A stretch of DNA of 64,000 nt. It comes from Ligula intestinalis (Eukaryota > Platyhelminthes > Cestoda > Diphyllobothriidea > Diphyllobothriidae). The position numbers and the translations under genes were made by a program. Below are positions 62,330 through 64,000 of this stretch, piece by piece. The notes under the pieces were generated by a model. The model saw nothing but the letters and a program-made list of their open reading frames with translations. It searched no databases and was not told where the DNA came from. Where the stretch lies: positions 75,994,541 to 76,058,540 of the forward strand of contig JAYGXS010000003.1 in the NCBI GenBank assembly GCA_036362985.1. Direction: 5' to 3'. Position 1 is the stretch's first letter; each line of letters starts with the position of its first letter.

Positions 62330-62530
62330 GGAATAAGTGACATTATCCTTAGGTTGCAGCTAATGCCCTCTCTTTCCCTACCACACTTGGGCTCTGTGTC
62401 AGGACCAAGTCAAGAAGGCAGGAGGTGAGAAAGGGTGCATGTGGCTGGCGCGGTTGGAGCCGCACTACGCGTAAGACCACCCCTGGCTCGGATCCCACGG
62501 AGTTGAGCACCGTAGCGGTCACATAGGGGT
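62330..62530 (+). repeat. Dispersed repeat with tRNA-like Pol III boxes
   Basis: Box A TGGCTGGCGCGGTTGG (62442-62457) and box B GGCTCGGATCCC (62485-62496) lie at SINE-like spacing. The segment before them (CCCTACCACACTTGGGCTC, CCAAGTCAAGAAGG) matches the minus-strand repeat at 27.36-27.53 kb. Family membership is shown by the two-copy match; the SINE nature is inferred from the boxes. Confidence 0.55.
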
Positions 62531-64000
62531 CACTGCAGCTTGACTCTCAATCCTCGCTTTTGGTCACTCCGGAGTCATACACACTGAGCTAACTACTTGT
62601 TTCCAGTTATCCTGTCAGTTGGCAACATTCCGAGCTATGGCTTGTAGTGCATTATGATAGCTGCAAGCCCTTCAGATGGTTTACAGTGAGAAGGATGGGC
62701 TGCATCATAGATCCAGGATCCAAACCACCGTCTAAGCCGCTTAGTTGAAAGCTGCCGGAAATGGACGCAGTAGCTAATATATATATATAATTGTTGATGC
62801 ATACTTCCTACACGATCTGCCCTTGCCCCTCGCCAAAACACAAACAAAAGCATTTCAGTTAATTTGAGGTTGAACAGCTCACATCTTGCATGAGTACGAG
62901 CGCCCAAAATCGCGTTAAGACATACCCATTTGAGCCCAAATCTTAGACCACTGGTTGGCCTCTTAGACTGCCTATGAAGTCGGATAATTTTCTGTCTGCC
63001 AAATTTAAAGCATCAACGCTTAGTGTGTCGCAAGTAGAAGTATCGACAAGCAAATGTTTTTCTAAAATCACAAGTCAAGCGAGACAGTGTTGGTGGACAG
63101 AAATTTAGCGCCGGAAAGTGGACGGTACAAAGGATTTGATATTCGTCAGAACCAGCTGCGTGTGCGCTCCAAGCTAGTGCGCCACTTCGAAGCCTTGACT
63201 GCGGAATGTCCATAGTGAGCTGTGTAGCCAACCAGGTCGAACGGCGCGCATCGATTGGCTGGAAAAAACGTGAGCCTTGAGCAGCAAGCAGACGGGGGGA
63301 GCATAGGCCAGGTAGGACATCGCGGGCCTATCGTATCGGTTAAAGAAGTGCGGGAGCGTTTGTCATGTGTGAGTCGACAGCGAGCGTGACGAAGGAAGGC
63401 GGTGTGAGTCAGCACAGCAGGCTCCCACAAGCACACCGTGCTAGTATCAAGCTTGGATCATACATGCAGCAGAGGAGCTGCACGGCGAAATAGCCGACGA
63501 TCATACTTCCTGCTTGTATAGGGGATGCTGGTTGCAAGCCTGCATTGTGTTGTGTTGACCGGGACCACGTGTGGAGTAGACGCTGGCGGGGAGTGATGCG
63601 GCCATACGGTAGAGCTGGAGGTGTTCAACCGGGAGTTTCCAGGGAGGTACATGTGCCTAATAGGCTCATTAGGTGTGTGAATAGGCGTGCACAGTGTGAA
63701 AAATGAATGCGTGTGCGACGACTGCATGTTGGGGTCCCAGGCACTTGTTCACCAGCCGATATTTGATGGATTGAGAAATTACCGAGTAGGTCGATGCTTG
63801 ATGTGCATCTGCGATGGCAATTGGGGTAGAATGAATCGGTAGATGCTCAGGTAACACGCATGCACGCGTATCGACCACTACTGCTATCGAGAGTGTACTG
63901 GGGGTGGGGGAGGTCACACACTGGAGACCCTCTGTTGGTTTCGCTCGCCGGAAGAGGAGATTACCGGGCAGAAGAGGGGTGGTCGCTAGGCAGAGCCTAA
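62531..64000. other. GC-richer, probably repetitive window edge
   Basis: From about 62.9 kb the sequence is visibly richer in G and C. Open frames of 70-96 codons overlap on the minus strand (63.0-63.9 kb), none with a protein motif. The texture and dense G-runs suggest part of a repeat that continues beyond 64000. No element can be named. Confidence 0.4.

Noticed and set aside
63146..63917. Minus-strand frames of 72-96 codons as genes
   Set aside because: They overlap in several frames in GC-rich DNA, where stops are rarer, and show no motif.
1..64000. Prokaryotic systems, CRISPR arrays, rRNA genes
   Set aside because: No repeat-spacer pattern, no rRNA-like blocks, no dense coding; the retroelements are of animal type.

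Overview
This window looks like nuclear DNA of a flatworm (Platyhelminthes), most likely a parasitic tapeworm or fluke. It is AT-rich and has almost no long reading frames. What can be recognised is dominated by decayed transposable elements, above all Penelope-like retroelements (PLEs) whose reverse transcriptase (RT) is joined to a GIY-YIG nuclease. The species call is inference; no single-copy marker gene is recognisable. There is nothing prokaryotic here: no operons, rRNA or CRISPR. Any host gene would be present only as short exons inside long introns, and I can offer only weak exon candidates.

Layout. 1-10 kb: mostly unrecognised AT-rich DNA with a decayed GIY-YIG fragment (1.8-2.3 kb), a candidate terminal exon, and a small frame with a secretion-signal-like start (5.45-5.67 kb). 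10-24 kb: a PLE 3'-end relic with a hammerhead-ribozyme-like fold (10.4 kb), a possible decayed coding stretch (12.2 kb), one candidate exon (16.3 kb) and several degenerate telomere-like (TTAGGG-type) tracts. 24.5-25.5 kb: two nested DNA transposons, each flanked by TA; the inner one sits near the right end of the outer one, and the empty site can be read directly. 27-41 kb: a tRNA-box repeat, a solo PLE 3' end (32.0 kb), two old copies of one dispersed repeat (34.8 and 36.3 kb) and a 447-bp imperfect palindrome (40.7-41.1 kb). 44.6-46.8 kb: a heavily mutated PLE on the plus strand. 47.4 kb and 51.9 kb: two members of a tRNA-derived SINE-like family. 49.75-51.52 kb: a 5'-truncated but well-preserved PLE on the minus strand. 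57.66-58.75 kb: a compact element with about 173-bp inverted terminal arms around a GIY-YIG coding remnant. 62-64 kb: GC-richer repetitive DNA running off the window edge.

How the parts relate. The PLE copies carry hammerhead-ribozyme-like folds near their 3' ends, and two more such folds stand alone without RT. The known PLE life cycle links RT and GIY-YIG endonuclease (target-primed insertion) with self-cleaving 3' RNA motifs, so the window records several insertion events of this kind at different ages. The most unusual object is the inverted-arm GIY-YIG element at 57.66-58.75 kb. Its two arms are still about 96% identical although the frame between them is broken.
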